Of a stretch of DNA of 64,000 nucleotides, positions 1 through 7,740 are shown one piece after another. The stretch comes from Streptomyces sp. B21-083 (GTDB lineage Bacteria > Actinomycetota > Actinomycetes > Streptomycetales > Streptomycetaceae). Below the pieces are notes generated by a model. That model was not told where the DNA came from, made no database searches, and was given only the letters and a program-made list of their open reading frames with translations. A program made the translations under genes and the position numbers. The stretch covers positions 5,352,199 through 5,416,198 of the forward strand of contig NZ_JARUND010000001.1 of the NCBI RefSeq assembly GCF_036898825.1, given 5' to 3'. Every line of letters starts with the position of its first letter. Position 1 is the first letter of the stretch.

Positions 1-142
1 GGATCGCATCGACGATCTCGCGGCGGGGATGCTTCTCCGGCCGGCCGCCTTTGCTGGTCTCGCAGGCCGGGCTGGGCAACAGTCCTTCGAGCAGTGCCCA
101 TTCAGCATTGGTGGTGTCCGAGGGGTAACAGCGACTGCGCAT
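1..142 (-). CDS. IS5-family transposase, N-terminal part (cut by window edge)
   Basis: The reverse strand reads an ATG at 142 followed by MRSRCYPSDTTNAEWALL and a GGRPEKHPRREIVDAI segment. This is the N-terminal DUF4096-type region of IS5-family (IS1182/ISL2-like) transposases, which precedes the DDE catalytic domain. About 47 residues are visible before the window ends. No catalytic residue is in view, so I cannot tell whether the element is complete. It sits just downstream of a broken racP, which suggests an insertion hot spot. Confidence 0.7.
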   Translation of the reverse strand, partial: MRSRCYPSDTTNAEWALLEGLLPSPACETSKGGRPEKHPRREIVDAI

Positions 143-200
143 GACGGCTGTCCTTCAGACGGTGCGGCAGGGCCGCCCGCAGGGCAAGTCCCGCCGCAGG

Positions 201-619
201 TCAGGAGCTGGCGATGAGGTCGAGGGTGGACTCGATGGAGTTGAGCTGGGCGACGATGTGCTTCACCCACTTGTCGCCCGGGTGGGCGGCGGCGTGCGGG
301 GCGACGGTGCCGGTGATGAACCGGCGAAACTCGGTCAGCTTCTCCCTGACCACCGCCCGTTCGCATGCCTCCAGCACCGGCCTCTCCGCGCCGAGCTGAT
401 AGCCCGTCGCCCCGGTCCAGGTCAGCGGGGGCCATCCCTTCTCCGCGGCCAGGTCCTTCAGCGCGGCGAGCCCGGAACGGACCTGACTCGGGGACAGGTC
501 ACTCGCGCGTACCAGCTGAGGGAACTCAAGGCCTGCGGTCTGGCCTCAAACAGCACGAACCGCAGGGTGTCCGCGTGACGTCTGGCTGCGTCGCCCCGTC
601 GCCGTGAGGCGCGGGGCAT
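201..619 (-). pseudogene. racP: RacP-like winged-helix protein, frameshifted
   Basis: Reading from the ATG at 619, one frame gives MPRASRRRGD followed by a segment with RHADTLRFVLFEARPQ. A second frame then continues with LVRASDLSPSQVRSGLAALK and runs to the TGA at 201. The two parts join near 525-535, where one base is gained or lost, and 419 nt is not a multiple of three. Together they match RacP, a roughly 135-residue putative DNA-binding protein of Streptomyces integrated elements. The first part is the usual RacP N-terminus and the second holds the helix-turn-helix-like SPSQVRSGL segment. It starts 2 nt after the DUF6192 gene, its usual partner, so the pair was an operon. The frameshift could also be a sequencing error. 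Confidence 0.65.
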
Positions 620-621
620 GC

Positions 622-1623
622 CTATTTGCCCTTCAACATGCGGGCGAGCTCGTCGTCCATATCAACCTTGCCCGTGTCGACCGCGGTCTCGATCCAGTTC
701 AAGGTCGCCCGGACCCGGGCGACATTCTCATGCACGATCGTGCGCTCGTCGTCGTTGAGGGTGCGGTCGCGCAGGCCGGGGGCGGTGCGGCCGGCCGCGG
801 CGACGAACGAGTGGCAGGCGGTGACCAGGTCCAGGAACTCCACCGTTCGGTCGAGGTGACGCACGGCCGGGGCGACCGGGCTGGTCTCCTCGAAGTGCTC
901 GCGGGCTTGCCGACTGCGTTCGGCCTGGGCATGGTTGGCCTGGTGGCGGGCGGTGTCGTCGCTCATCACCTTGAAGGCGACGCCCGGCCTGCGCAGCAGG
1001 CTGGTGGCGGCGGTCGTCGCGACCGTCTCGTCGCGGGTGAACTCCTCCACCACCCGGACCTTGTCCTCCAACGACACTTTGGCCGCCACCTGCGGACGCT
1101 TGAGGAAGTTCGTGGTCACCGCCGCGGCGACCTCCTCGTCCTGGGCCAGTGAATGGATCGCGGTGACCTTCTCCTGCGTCGTGATGGGAGTTTCGACCTG
1201 CTGTCCCACCCGCCGGCTGGCGTCGTCCGTATGCCACCGGGCCTTGCCGTCCGGTGGCGTCAGAATCGCAGCGAACCGCTCGTTCTCGTCCTCGATGTTC
1301 GCCAGAGCACGGTGGACGGTATAGGACGCGATCTTGGGCTGGCGGCGTTCCTTCGGCCAGCGGGAGGCCACCCACCTCGTGGTCTTCACCGTGGCGACGC
1401 TCAGTCCGATGTCGTCGGCCAGCCGCTTCATCGACTGCTCGACCGTGTACCCGGTCTCCGCGATCGGGCCGCCTCGCTGCCTCATCGGCTCGATCTCCAG
1501 GGCGCGGTCTCCGATCGTGAACTGCCCGCGTGTCAGCTGTTCGACGACGTCCCGCAGCTCGGCCACGATCTGTTCGTAGCGGGAATGGCTGACGCTTCCG
1601 ACCTTTTCGGCCACTTCCGTCAT
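622..1623 (-). CDS. DUF6192 family protein
   Basis: A 333-residue soluble protein if it starts at the ATG at 1623, where the conserved part (MTEVAEKVGSVSHSRYEQIV) begins. A GTG at 1698 would add 25 unconserved residues. It resembles the DUF6192 proteins found upstream of racP in Streptomyces plasmid-like elements. Visible features are a ParB/KfrA-like helical region (FTIGDRALEIEPM, then an IGLSVATVKTTRWVASRW helix-turn-helix-like stretch near residues 75-95) and two repeated motifs (VAAAVTTNFLKRPQVAAKV and TAATSLLRRPGVAFKV). These look like paired substrate or DNA contacts. Its biochemical role is unknown. The context (racP, IS elements) suggests it came with an integrative element. It is probably co-transcribed with the broken racP. 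Confidence 0.75.
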   Translation of the reverse strand: MTEVAEKVGSVSHSRYEQIVAELRDVVEQLTRGQFTIGDRALEIEPMRQRGGPIAETGYTVEQSMKRLADDIGLSVATVKTTRWVASRWPKERRQPKIASYTVHRALANIEDENERFAAILTPPDGKARWHTDDASRRVGQQVETPITTQEKVTAIHSLAQDEEVAAAVTTNFLKRPQVAAKVSLEDKVRVVEEFTRDETVATTAATSLLRRPGVAFKVMSDDTARHQANHAQAERSRQAREHFEETSPVAPAVRHLDRTVEFLDLVTACHSFVAAAGRTAPGLRDRTLNDDERTIVHENVARVRATLNWIETAVDTGKVDMDDELARMLKGK

Positions 1624-1792
1624 GGAGTGTCTCACCACCAACTGCGGTGCCAGGCACGGCACTTCGGGCCGTGATAGGTCAGGTCCCACATCTGTCACCG
1701 AGAGTCAGACCGAAAATCCTAAGATCACAACTGATGACCGTAAATGACCGGACCCTGAACGGAGTTGGACTCAGGATGCGTTCGACCAGCGG

Positions 1793-2105
1793 TCACTGTG
1801 ACCGATCTGCGAACGGTTCCTTGCGGCGCCTCCAGGCTCTCACCACACATCGTCGTGAGCAGTACCGGGCGTCCGAGCGACGGTCGACGCCAGGCACCCA
1901 CCGGGTCCCGCACTCCGGGCACTCAGCCGTGTCAGCCTCACCCTGGACGGCCGCCAGGCTTGCGCAGCCGCCGTTCCTTCCGCCACTGCCTGGACCGACA
2001 TTCCGACGAGCAGAACACGGCACAGGGCCGGGCGTCCGGCCTCAGCCGTTCACCACAAGCCCGACAGATCCTGTCCCCGGCCTTCCCGGTGTCCTTGGAC
2101 ACCAC
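1793..2105 (-). pseudogene. Double zinc-ribbon small protein split by a frameshift
   Basis: Two overlapping reverse-strand frames each carry a four-cysteine zinc-ribbon unit. The upstream frame (GTG at 2105 or 2102, TGA at 1938) contains ICRACGERL and VFCSSECRSRQWRKERR. The downstream frame, ending at 1793, contains ECPECGTRWVPGVDRR and YCSRRCVVRAWRRRKE. Both units have the CxxC(13-16)CxxxC spacing plus a basic tail seen in small Streptomyces zinc-finger proteins that carry two such repeats. A -1 shift near 1940-1946 would join them into one protein of about 100 residues. The gene may be a pseudogene, or two units coupled by frameshifting. The IS at about 2154 lies immediately upstream and may have removed its promoter. 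Confidence 0.45.
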
Positions 2106-2153
2106 GCCAGCGTAGGGCTCACGACTACTCAGAACTTGGGCTTAGAAACACGC

Positions 2154-3774
2154 ACTGAGCTTGTCATTTAAGGTCTGGCGTCGAACGCGACTCGAACTTG
2201 ACCAGTGTTTCCGCAGTTCAGCGGACGCGAAGGCGGCCTTCGTCTGATCCTGTGCTCCGTCACAGAGGCAGAGGAACCAGCGCGAAGGCCGTGGTCGTGA
2301 GTTGGGGGAATCAGGGTGTCCTGCGGAATGCGTTCACGGAAGTGTCATGCTTCCGGGCGGAGTTGTACGCGTGTCTGACCTCGCGGGGCGACGCGCTGTT
2401 CGAGCTATGCGATGCGCTGTTGTGCACGGACGGGCCGGTGCGGACGCTGGTGGACCTGGCGCTCGCGCCGGAATACCGTCGAGGCCACGGGGCTCTCTAT
2501 GGCGGCCTCAACCAGGGTCGGATCGACTTCGCCCGGCTGTGTCGTGCGCTGGCCTCGATCCCCTTACCCAGGGCGGCAGACGGTCGAATCGTGCTGGCTG
2601 CGGACGTCTCCCCATGGCTGCGGCCGGACGCCAACACCTGCCCTGACCGGTCCTTCTGCCACACCTTTGGCCGGGGCGCGGGCAAGCACCAGATGGTGCC
2701 GGGCTGGCCGTACTCGATCGTGGCCGCGCTGGAGACAGGCCGCACGTCCTGGACAGCAGTGTTGGACGCGGTCCGGCTGGAGCCCGGCGCTGATGTCGCC
2801 GTAGTGACCACCGTCCAGGTTCGCGAGGTCGTCGAGCAACTCGTCGCCGCGGGCCAGTGGAAGCCGGGCGACCCCGAAGTCCTGGTCGTCCTGGACGCCG
2901 GATACGACGCACCCCGTATCGCCCACCTGCTCCGTGATCTGCCCGTCGAGATCCTCGCCCGGCTCCGCTCAGACCGTGTCATGCGACGGCCGGCACCGCC
3001 GCAGGTCTACGATCCCAAGGGCGGCCGACCGCCCAAGCACGGCGGAGAGTTCGTCTTCGGTGACCGAGTCACCTGGGGCACCGAGCAGGCCGTGACGACC
3101 ACGGACACCCGCCTCTACGGGAAGGCGACCGCCCAGGCGTGGGACCGGCTGCACCCGAGGCTGACCCGGCGGGCTGCCTGGCTCAACCACGACGGACCAC
3201 TGCCCATCATCGAAGGCACCGTCATCCGGCTGGTCGTGGAGAAGCTGCCCAGCGGCGGGGTGAACAAGCCGGTCTGGCTGTGGTGGTCGGGCACCGGCGC
3301 CACCACAGACGACGTGGACCGCTGCTGGCAGTCCTTCCTCCGCCGCTTCGACCTGGAGCACACATTCCGTCTGTTCAAGCAGACACTCGGGTGGACGAAG
3401 CCTCAGCTTCGCAGTCCGGAGGCGGCTGACCGGTGGACCTGGCTGGTGATCGCCGCCTATGCCCAGCTCCGACTCGCCCGTCCGCTCGCTGCAGACCTGC
3501 GGCGGCCCTGGGAGAAGCCGGCCGAACCGAACAGACTCACACCCGCCCGCGTTCGGCGAGGGTTCAGGCACCTCCGTACGAAGACCGGCTCTCCAGCCGG
3601 TGCGCCCAAACCGACGCGCCCCGGTCCCGGGCGGCCAGCCGGCTCGAAGAACCGCCTCCCGGCCATCCGCCACGATGTGGGCCGGGTCCTCGCCACGGGC
3701 GAGGCCTATACTCGCCCGTCCCACCACAAGAGAGGGACGAAGCCTCGGCGAACTGCATAAAGCAGCAGCTCAGA
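2154..3774 (+). mobile_element. Insertion sequence carrying one DDE transposase
   Basis: An element of about 1.6 kb around the transposase gene. Candidate imperfect terminal inverted repeats are ctgagcttgtcatttaagg at 2155-2173 and the reverse complement of gcataaagcagcagctcag at 3755-3773, which agree at 13 of 19 positions. No clear target duplication is visible. The boundaries are tentative because the repeats are weak, but the single long ORF filling the interval and its lack of relation to the neighbours support an IS. Confidence 0.5.
2291..3760 (+). CDS. DDE transposase (NF041680-type, IS701-like)
   Basis: A transposase of about 489 residues. The acidic triad can be placed as D in LAADVSPWLRP, D in LVVLDAGYDAPR and E in DLEHTFRLFKQ, followed by the helix LGWTKPQLRSPEAADRWTW typical of the RNase H-fold C-terminus. 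The tail is rich in Pro, Lys and Arg. The frame stays open back to a TTG at 2198, but the conserved protein begins near GNQGVLRNAFT, so I chose the GTG at 2291; a GTG at 2297 is an alternative. The gene appears intact (no internal stop, full family length), so the element could still be active. Confidence 0.85.
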   Translation: MVVSWGNQGVLRNAFTEVSCFRAELYACLTSRGDALFELCDALLCTDGPVRTLVDLALAPEYRRGHGALYGGLNQGRIDFARLCRALASIPLPRAADGRIVLAADVSPWLRPDANTCPDRSFCHTFGRGAGKHQMVPGWPYSIVAALETGRTSWTAVLDAVRLEPGADVAVVTTVQVREVVEQLVAAGQWKPGDPEVLVVLDAGYDAPRIAHLLRDLPVEILARLRSDRVMRRPAPPQVYDPKGGRPPKHGGEFVFGDRVTWGTEQAVTTTDTRLYGKATAQAWDRLHPRLTRRAAWLNHDGPLPIIEGTVIRLVVEKLPSGGVNKPVWLWWSGTGATTDDVDRCWQSFLRRFDLEHTFRLFKQTLGWTKPQLRSPEAADRWTWLVIAAYAQLRLARPLAADLRRPWEKPAEPNRLTPARVRRGFRHLRTKTGSPAGAPKPTRPGPGRPAGSKNRLPAIRHDVGRVLATGEAYTRPSHHKRGTKPRRTA

Positions 3775-3812
3775 GCGCAGGTGAGACGTCGGCAGGCTTT
3801 CTTCTCGGCAGA

Positions 3813-4298
3813 ATGAGCCACATGGCCGTAGACAAGGACGCAGCATTCAGACTGCCGCGAGGCGCCACAGGCTTCTTCCAGCCGAAGGACGGGCCGCTAC
3901 CGGAAACCGACCAGCGGACGTTCCGGGCAGCGCTGTATGCAGCCGCCCGGGCAGCCAAAGGCCATGTGGGCGAGATAGAGGAACAGACGTACCCCCGTAC
4001 GTTTCACACTGCAACGGTCTTCAAGGGCACAGGCGAGTACGTCATCCTGTGTCACGCCTACCACCCCTGGATCGCATTCGCTCAGGAACGCCGGGACTGG
4101 TACACCGAGGAGTTCCTCGCACCGCCACCGTGGGCCCATGCCTTTACCGACCTGGGGTTTGTAGTGCTTGACCGCGCGCAGCTCACTCTGGCGCTCTCGG
4201 ACATCGACACCTCGGCCCTAACCCAGGGCGAATGGCGCGAAGTTCGCTTCTACGGCATCACCACCTTGGGCGGAGTGCTCTTCAACGCGTGGGACTGA
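3813..4298 (+). CDS. Hypothetical protein, about 161 aa
   Basis: An intact ORF starting at ATG 3813, with a second ATG at 3822. I do not recognise a family. It has no signal peptide or membrane segment. The centre is aromatic-rich (YPRTFHTATVF, HAYHPWIAFAQERRDWYTEEF) and the C-terminus is hydrophobic (FYGITTLGGVLFNAW). The composition resembles small proteins that Streptomyces often carries near mobile elements, some of which are immunity-like, but nothing here proves that. It begins only about 40 nt beyond the IS right end, so its native promoter may have been lost or supplied by the IS. Confidence 0.6.
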   Translation: MSHMAVDKDAAFRLPRGATGFFQPKDGPLPETDQRTFRAALYAAARAAKGHVGEIEEQTYPRTFHTATVFKGTGEYVILCHAYHPWIAFAQERRDWYTEEFLAPPPWAHAFTDLGFVVLDRAQLTLALSDIDTSALTQGEWREVRFYGITTLGGVLFNAWD

Positions 4299-4367
4299 CG
4301 TCCAAGCAGGACCTCGGCGCTGGACGATAAATGTCAAGCTGAGACCGACTCACGGAAGGCTGGCGCC

Positions 4368-4931
4368 ATGCGGAAACTGATTTACGCCATGAACCTCTCC
4401 CTGGACGGCTACATCGCCGCGCCCGGCGACGACATCGGCTGGAGCGCGCCGAGCGACGAGCTGTTCCAGTTCTGGTCCGACCAGTTGCAGGTGACGGGCC
4501 TGTCGCTGTACGGGGGCAAGCTGTGGCGGACGATGAGCTCCCACTGGCCGACCGCCGACCAGCAGCCGGGCGCCACCCCGGCGGAGACCGAGTTCGCGCG
4601 CCGCTGGCGGGACATGTCGAAGGTGGTGTTCTCCTCGACGGTCGACAAGGTCGACTGGAACACCCGCCTGGTCACCGGCGACGCGGTCGCCGAGATCACC
4701 CGGCTCAAGGCCGAGGACGGCGGCCCGATGGCCATCGGCGGCGCGACGCTCGCCGGGGCGGCCATGCGGGCCGGGCTGATCGACGAGTACGTACTGGCCA
4801 CGGCGCCGGTCCTGGTGGGCGGCGGCACGCCGTTCTTCAGCGTGCTGGACAGCTGGGTGAACCTGAACCTGGTGGAGACGCGGACGCTTCCCGGCGGCGT
4901 GATCCTGACCAGGTACGAGACGAGGCACTGA
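4368..4931 (+). CDS. Dihydrofolate reductase family protein (RibD C-terminal domain)
   Basis: A 187-residue cytosolic reductase of the RibD_C/DHFR-like family. The N-terminus MRKLIYAMNLSLDGYIAAPG is the typical first strand and substrate loop of this family. GGPMAIGGATLAGAAMRAGL near residues 120-140 is the NADPH-binding GG-containing loop, followed by IDEYVLATAPVLVGGGTPFF. Members are NADPH-dependent reductases of unknown or varied substrate and are not housekeeping DHFR. The length is normal. The start has a usable Shine-Dalgarno (ggaagg, about 10 nt upstream). The gene stands alone, with the MerR/SDR pair downstream. Confidence 0.85.
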   Translation: MRKLIYAMNLSLDGYIAAPGDDIGWSAPSDELFQFWSDQLQVTGLSLYGGKLWRTMSSHWPTADQQPGATPAETEFARRWRDMSKVVFSSTVDKVDWNTRLVTGDAVAEITRLKAEDGGPMAIGGATLAGAAMRAGLIDEYVLATAPVLVGGGTPFFSVLDSWVNLNLVETRTLPGGVILTRYETRH

Positions 4932-5100
4932 GCGCCGGCCACACGGCTCGACCGCCTGCCGGGTCCCCGCGACCGCGAACGCCACCACCGACTTTTCCGC
5001 GTTGGGCCAGTTCCGCGCCGGCCGTCACCGGGTCGCCGGTTTCATCGCCCCAACAAGACAGCGGAGCGGGATCGCTGACGAGACGTCTGGCCGACGGCGT

Positions 5101-5478
5101 CTACGGGTGCGTGTCCGTGACCGCGATGACCTCGTCGAGGTGGTCCAGGGCGGCCTGGAGGTCGTCGATCTTGGCCTGGATGCGCTCGCGCTCGGCTCGC
5201 AGCATGGCTCGTTGCTCGGCGTCGGTGTGCCCGGAGTCCCAGCACGGCAGGAGTTCGCTGATCCTTCGGCTGGTGAGGCCGGCGGCGAACATCTGCTGGA
5301 AGAAGCGGATCAGGGGGACCGCGTCCTGCCGGTACAGGCGCTGGCCGGACGGGCTGCGCTGCGCGATGAGCAGCCCTTGCTGCTCGTAGTAGCGCACGGC
5401 GCGCACTGAGACGCCGGCACCTCGTGCCGCCTCGCCGATGCGGATCAACCGCTCGGCTGCGGCCCCTGTGACAGTCAT
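5101..5478 (-). CDS. MerR family transcriptional regulator
   Basis: A 125-residue regulator. An N-terminal winged HTH (LIRIGEAARGAGVSVRAVRY, then YEQQGLL, roughly residues 8-40) is followed by RLYRQDAVPLIRFFQQMFAAG and a C-terminal coiled coil (residues about 80-118) that dimerises MerR proteins. No cysteine cluster is present, so it is not a metal sensor of the MerR/CueR type; small-molecule or redox sensing is more likely. The ATG at 5478 has a GAGAGG Shine-Dalgarno; a GTG at 5493 is an alternative. It is divergent from the SDR gene across 78 bp that holds a perfect 16-bp palindrome, so it very likely controls the SDR and itself. Confidence 0.9.
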   Translation of the reverse strand: MTVTGAAAERLIRIGEAARGAGVSVRAVRYYEQQGLLIAQRSPSGQRLYRQDAVPLIRFFQQMFAAGLTSRRISELLPCWDSGHTDAEQRAMLRAERERIQAKIDDLQAALDHLDEVIAVTDTHP

Positions 5479-5522
5479 GGTGATTCCTCTCACCCCTGGC
5501 TCCGAGGACCCAGCACTTGCCT

Positions 5523-5538
5523 CTGACGCTAGCGTCAG
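5523..5538. promoter_or_regulatory. MerR operator palindrome
   Basis: A perfect 16-bp palindrome, ctgacgctagcgtcag, lies in the short divergent promoter between the merR-type gene and the SDR gene. MerR regulators bind such dyads inside an over-long promoter spacer. Its position 18 nt before the SDR start fits this. Confidence 0.65.
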
Positions 5539-5555
5539 GTTTTAGCGTACCGGCC

Positions 5556-6284
5556 ATGGATATCAACAACTCCGTCGCCCTTGTCACCGGAGCCAACCGC
5601 GGCCTGGGCCGCGCCTTCGCCCAGCGCCTGCTCGAACGGGGCGCCCGCAAGGTCTACGCGACGGCCCGCCGACCGGAGACCGTGGACCTGCCCGGGGTCG
5701 AGGTGCTGCCCCTCGACATCACCGATCCCGCATCCGTGAGGGCCGCGGCCGAGGCCGCCCCGGACGTCTCGCTGCTCGTCAACAACGCGGGAATCAGCAC
5801 GGGGACCGACCTGGTGACCGGTTCGCTGGACGCGGTGCGGCACGAGCTGGAGACCAACATGTTCGGCCACCTGGGAATGATCCAGGAGTTCGCGCCGACA
5901 CTCGCCAGGAACGGCGGGGGCGCGATCGTCAACGTCCTCTCCGCCATGTCGTGGTTCGGGGGCAAGGGCGCCAATGCCTACCACCTGACCAAGGCCGCCG
6001 CGTGGGCCATGACCAACGGCGTCCGCCTGGAGCTCGCCGAGCAGGGCACGCTCGTCACAGCGGTACACCTCGGCCTGGCCGACACCGACATGGCCGCGGG
6101 CTGGCCCGTGGACAAGATCGCACCGTCGGACCTGGCCGACGCGGCACTCGACGGTGTCGAGGCGGGCTCCGCCGAGGTCCTCGCCGACCAGTGGAGTCGG
6201 GACGTCAAGTCCCGTCTGCCGCTGACGCCGGAAGAGTTCAACGCGGCGATGGACCGCGCCCTGGTGGCGCTGATGACGGGCTGA
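5556..6284 (+). CDS. SDR family oxidoreductase
   Basis: A classical short-chain dehydrogenase of 242 residues. The cofactor loop TGANRGLG is at residues 11-18, followed by the NNAG motif (LLVNNAGIS) and the catalytic Tyr/Lys in NAYHLTKAA. VYATARRPETVDLPG resembles NADP-preferring SDRs. The substrate cannot be told. It is divergent from and probably regulated by the neighbouring MerR protein, a common pairing in actinomycetes for detoxification of quinones or aldehydes. The ATG at 5556 is chosen because the Rossmann strand begins 6-8 residues later. Confidence 0.88.
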   Translation: MDINNSVALVTGANRGLGRAFAQRLLERGARKVYATARRPETVDLPGVEVLPLDITDPASVRAAAEAAPDVSLLVNNAGISTGTDLVTGSLDAVRHELETNMFGHLGMIQEFAPTLARNGGGAIVNVLSAMSWFGGKGANAYHLTKAAAWAMTNGVRLELAEQGTLVTAVHLGLADTDMAAGWPVDKIAPSDLADAALDGVEAGSAEVLADQWSRDVKSRLPLTPEEFNAAMDRALVALMTG

Positions 6285-6746
6285 GGGCCTCCCGGACCGC
6301 ACGGGCTTCGGTCGGCTGCTTCTCCAACGGCCTCGCGAACTCCTCTGCTTGAGGTTGAAACTCGTGGTGTCGTGTCGCTGAGCAGGCGGATCCGACGGTC
6401 AGGCCGGTCGCGGCGGCCTCTGCAACGCGCGTCTACGGCAACATGATCAGCGGGCGTGCCCGGGCCCGCAACGATCGCTGACGGCGGGCGGCGCCCCTGG
6501 CGGCGCGACTCGCACACCGCAAACCTCCGAGCGCCCGCCCATACGGCCATCGCCGCTCGTCACCCCGCGTCGCTTGACCGCACCCACGCCGAGACATCCG
6601 AACGGCGCCGACGACCACCGCCCGCCTCGGACGAGCGGCGCCGGCGCCGACACCGTGACGCTTTCGGGGCGCGCCTGCCGCTCCGGATCCAGGAGTTCGG
6701 CAAGACGTCACCGTGATCGGCCGTACGTTTTCCGCGCTGCCGTCGG
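6285..6746. other. Intergenic region, nothing recognised
   Basis: About 460 bp between the SDR gene and the terD-like gene. The open frames here are short, overlap each other on both strands and lack family-like segments. I see no RNA gene and no convincing hairpin terminator. Confidence 0.5.
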
Positions 6747-7280
6747 TCAGTGCTGTGAGGCGCTGCCCATCTCCGCGGTGAAGACCACGGGATCGCTGTC
6801 GAACCCTCGGACCATCTCGTGAAACTCCCACGCTCCGGAGGTGTCGCGGACGAACTCGGCGACGGTCGTGGCGGTGGATCCGGCGACCTGCGCGAAGTCG
6901 TCCTTCAGCAGTTCCTTGTACCCCTCGACGACCAGCACTCCGGCATTCGACATGTCGCCGAAGGTCATGGGGCCGCTGTTCTGGTGGATGGCCACGCCCA
7001 CAACCACCCGCGCGAAGGAGGACGCGAGGCGATCAAGTTCCAGCGTCATCACTTCGACATAGCCGAACCCCTGACCGGTCTGGCTGTGCCGACTCATGTT
7101 GATGGTGCCGTCCGGTGAGCGGCTGTCGAAGTGGACGACGTACACCGGTCGCCCGTAGGGGGCGTCCGCCGAGTAAGTGGTGGCGATGATGTCGAGATGA
7201 CGAGGCGGCTGATCCCAGGGACTCGGGTCCCACTTGAGCCGTACCTCGGCCTTCCCCACTCCCCGGCTGTCGCTGCTCAC
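6747..7280 (-). CDS. TerD family protein
   Basis: A cytosolic protein of about 177 residues. It has the family start VGKAEVRLKWDPSPW, the central VYVVHFDSRSPDGTI, the LELDRLASSFARVVVGVAI strand/helix and the terminal TSGAWEFHEMVRGFDSDPV. TerD proteins bind Ca2+ and act in tellurite, phage and general stress phenotypes; Streptomyces has many copies. The GTG at 7280 (VSSDSRG) follows a GGGGGAGG Shine-Dalgarno and matches the usual family start. An ATG at 7313 would add 11 Gly-rich residues. It is a single gene with no neighbouring ter genes. Confidence 0.85.
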   Translation of the reverse strand: MSSDSRGVGKAEVRLKWDPSPWDQPPRHLDIIATTYSADAPYGRPVYVVHFDSRSPDGTINMSRHSQTGQGFGYVEVMTLELDRLASSFARVVVGVAIHQNSGPMTFGDMSNAGVLVVEGYKELLKDDFAQVAGSTATTVAEFVRDTSGAWEFHEMVRGFDSDPVVFTAEMGSASQH

Positions 7281-7740
7281 CGGATTACCGCCTCCCCCGT
7301 ATCGAGTCATCACGGGGTGGTCCCCGCATGGTCAAGTATGGCTCTTGGTGCCGCTGTTGAAGCAAAGACGCCGGCTCGCCCCGTCGGCCGGTGGGGGACA
7401 TGTACCTCCGTGATCCTCATGTGTCCCGGCGTGGGTTCGCCAGGACGACGCCGCCGGGGCGAGTGCGGTAAGTGGCCACCCGGCTGCCGTTGGCACCGGA
7501 GTGTGTGGTGAGCGGATGTTGAGGGTCACCGGCATGCAGGCCGTAGGAAAGACTGCCGGGAACCGGCAATGCGTAGGCGGGACTCGGCCTGGCAGCATTG
7601 ACCGAGGGGGCCGCGACCGTTGGTTTCATTGCCGAGCATCGGCATGTGTCCGCAAGGGGCAGCAGGGGTCGTGTGCCGCCGGACCGGCTGACGCGCGCAT
7701 TGGCTGGAAGGACCGCCGGGCCGCGCTGTTCGAGACCGGG
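7281..7740. other. Intergenic region, nothing recognised
   Basis: About 430-460 bp between two reverse-strand genes, including the terD promoter. Short open frames on both strands have no recognisable protein segments. Confidence 0.45.
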
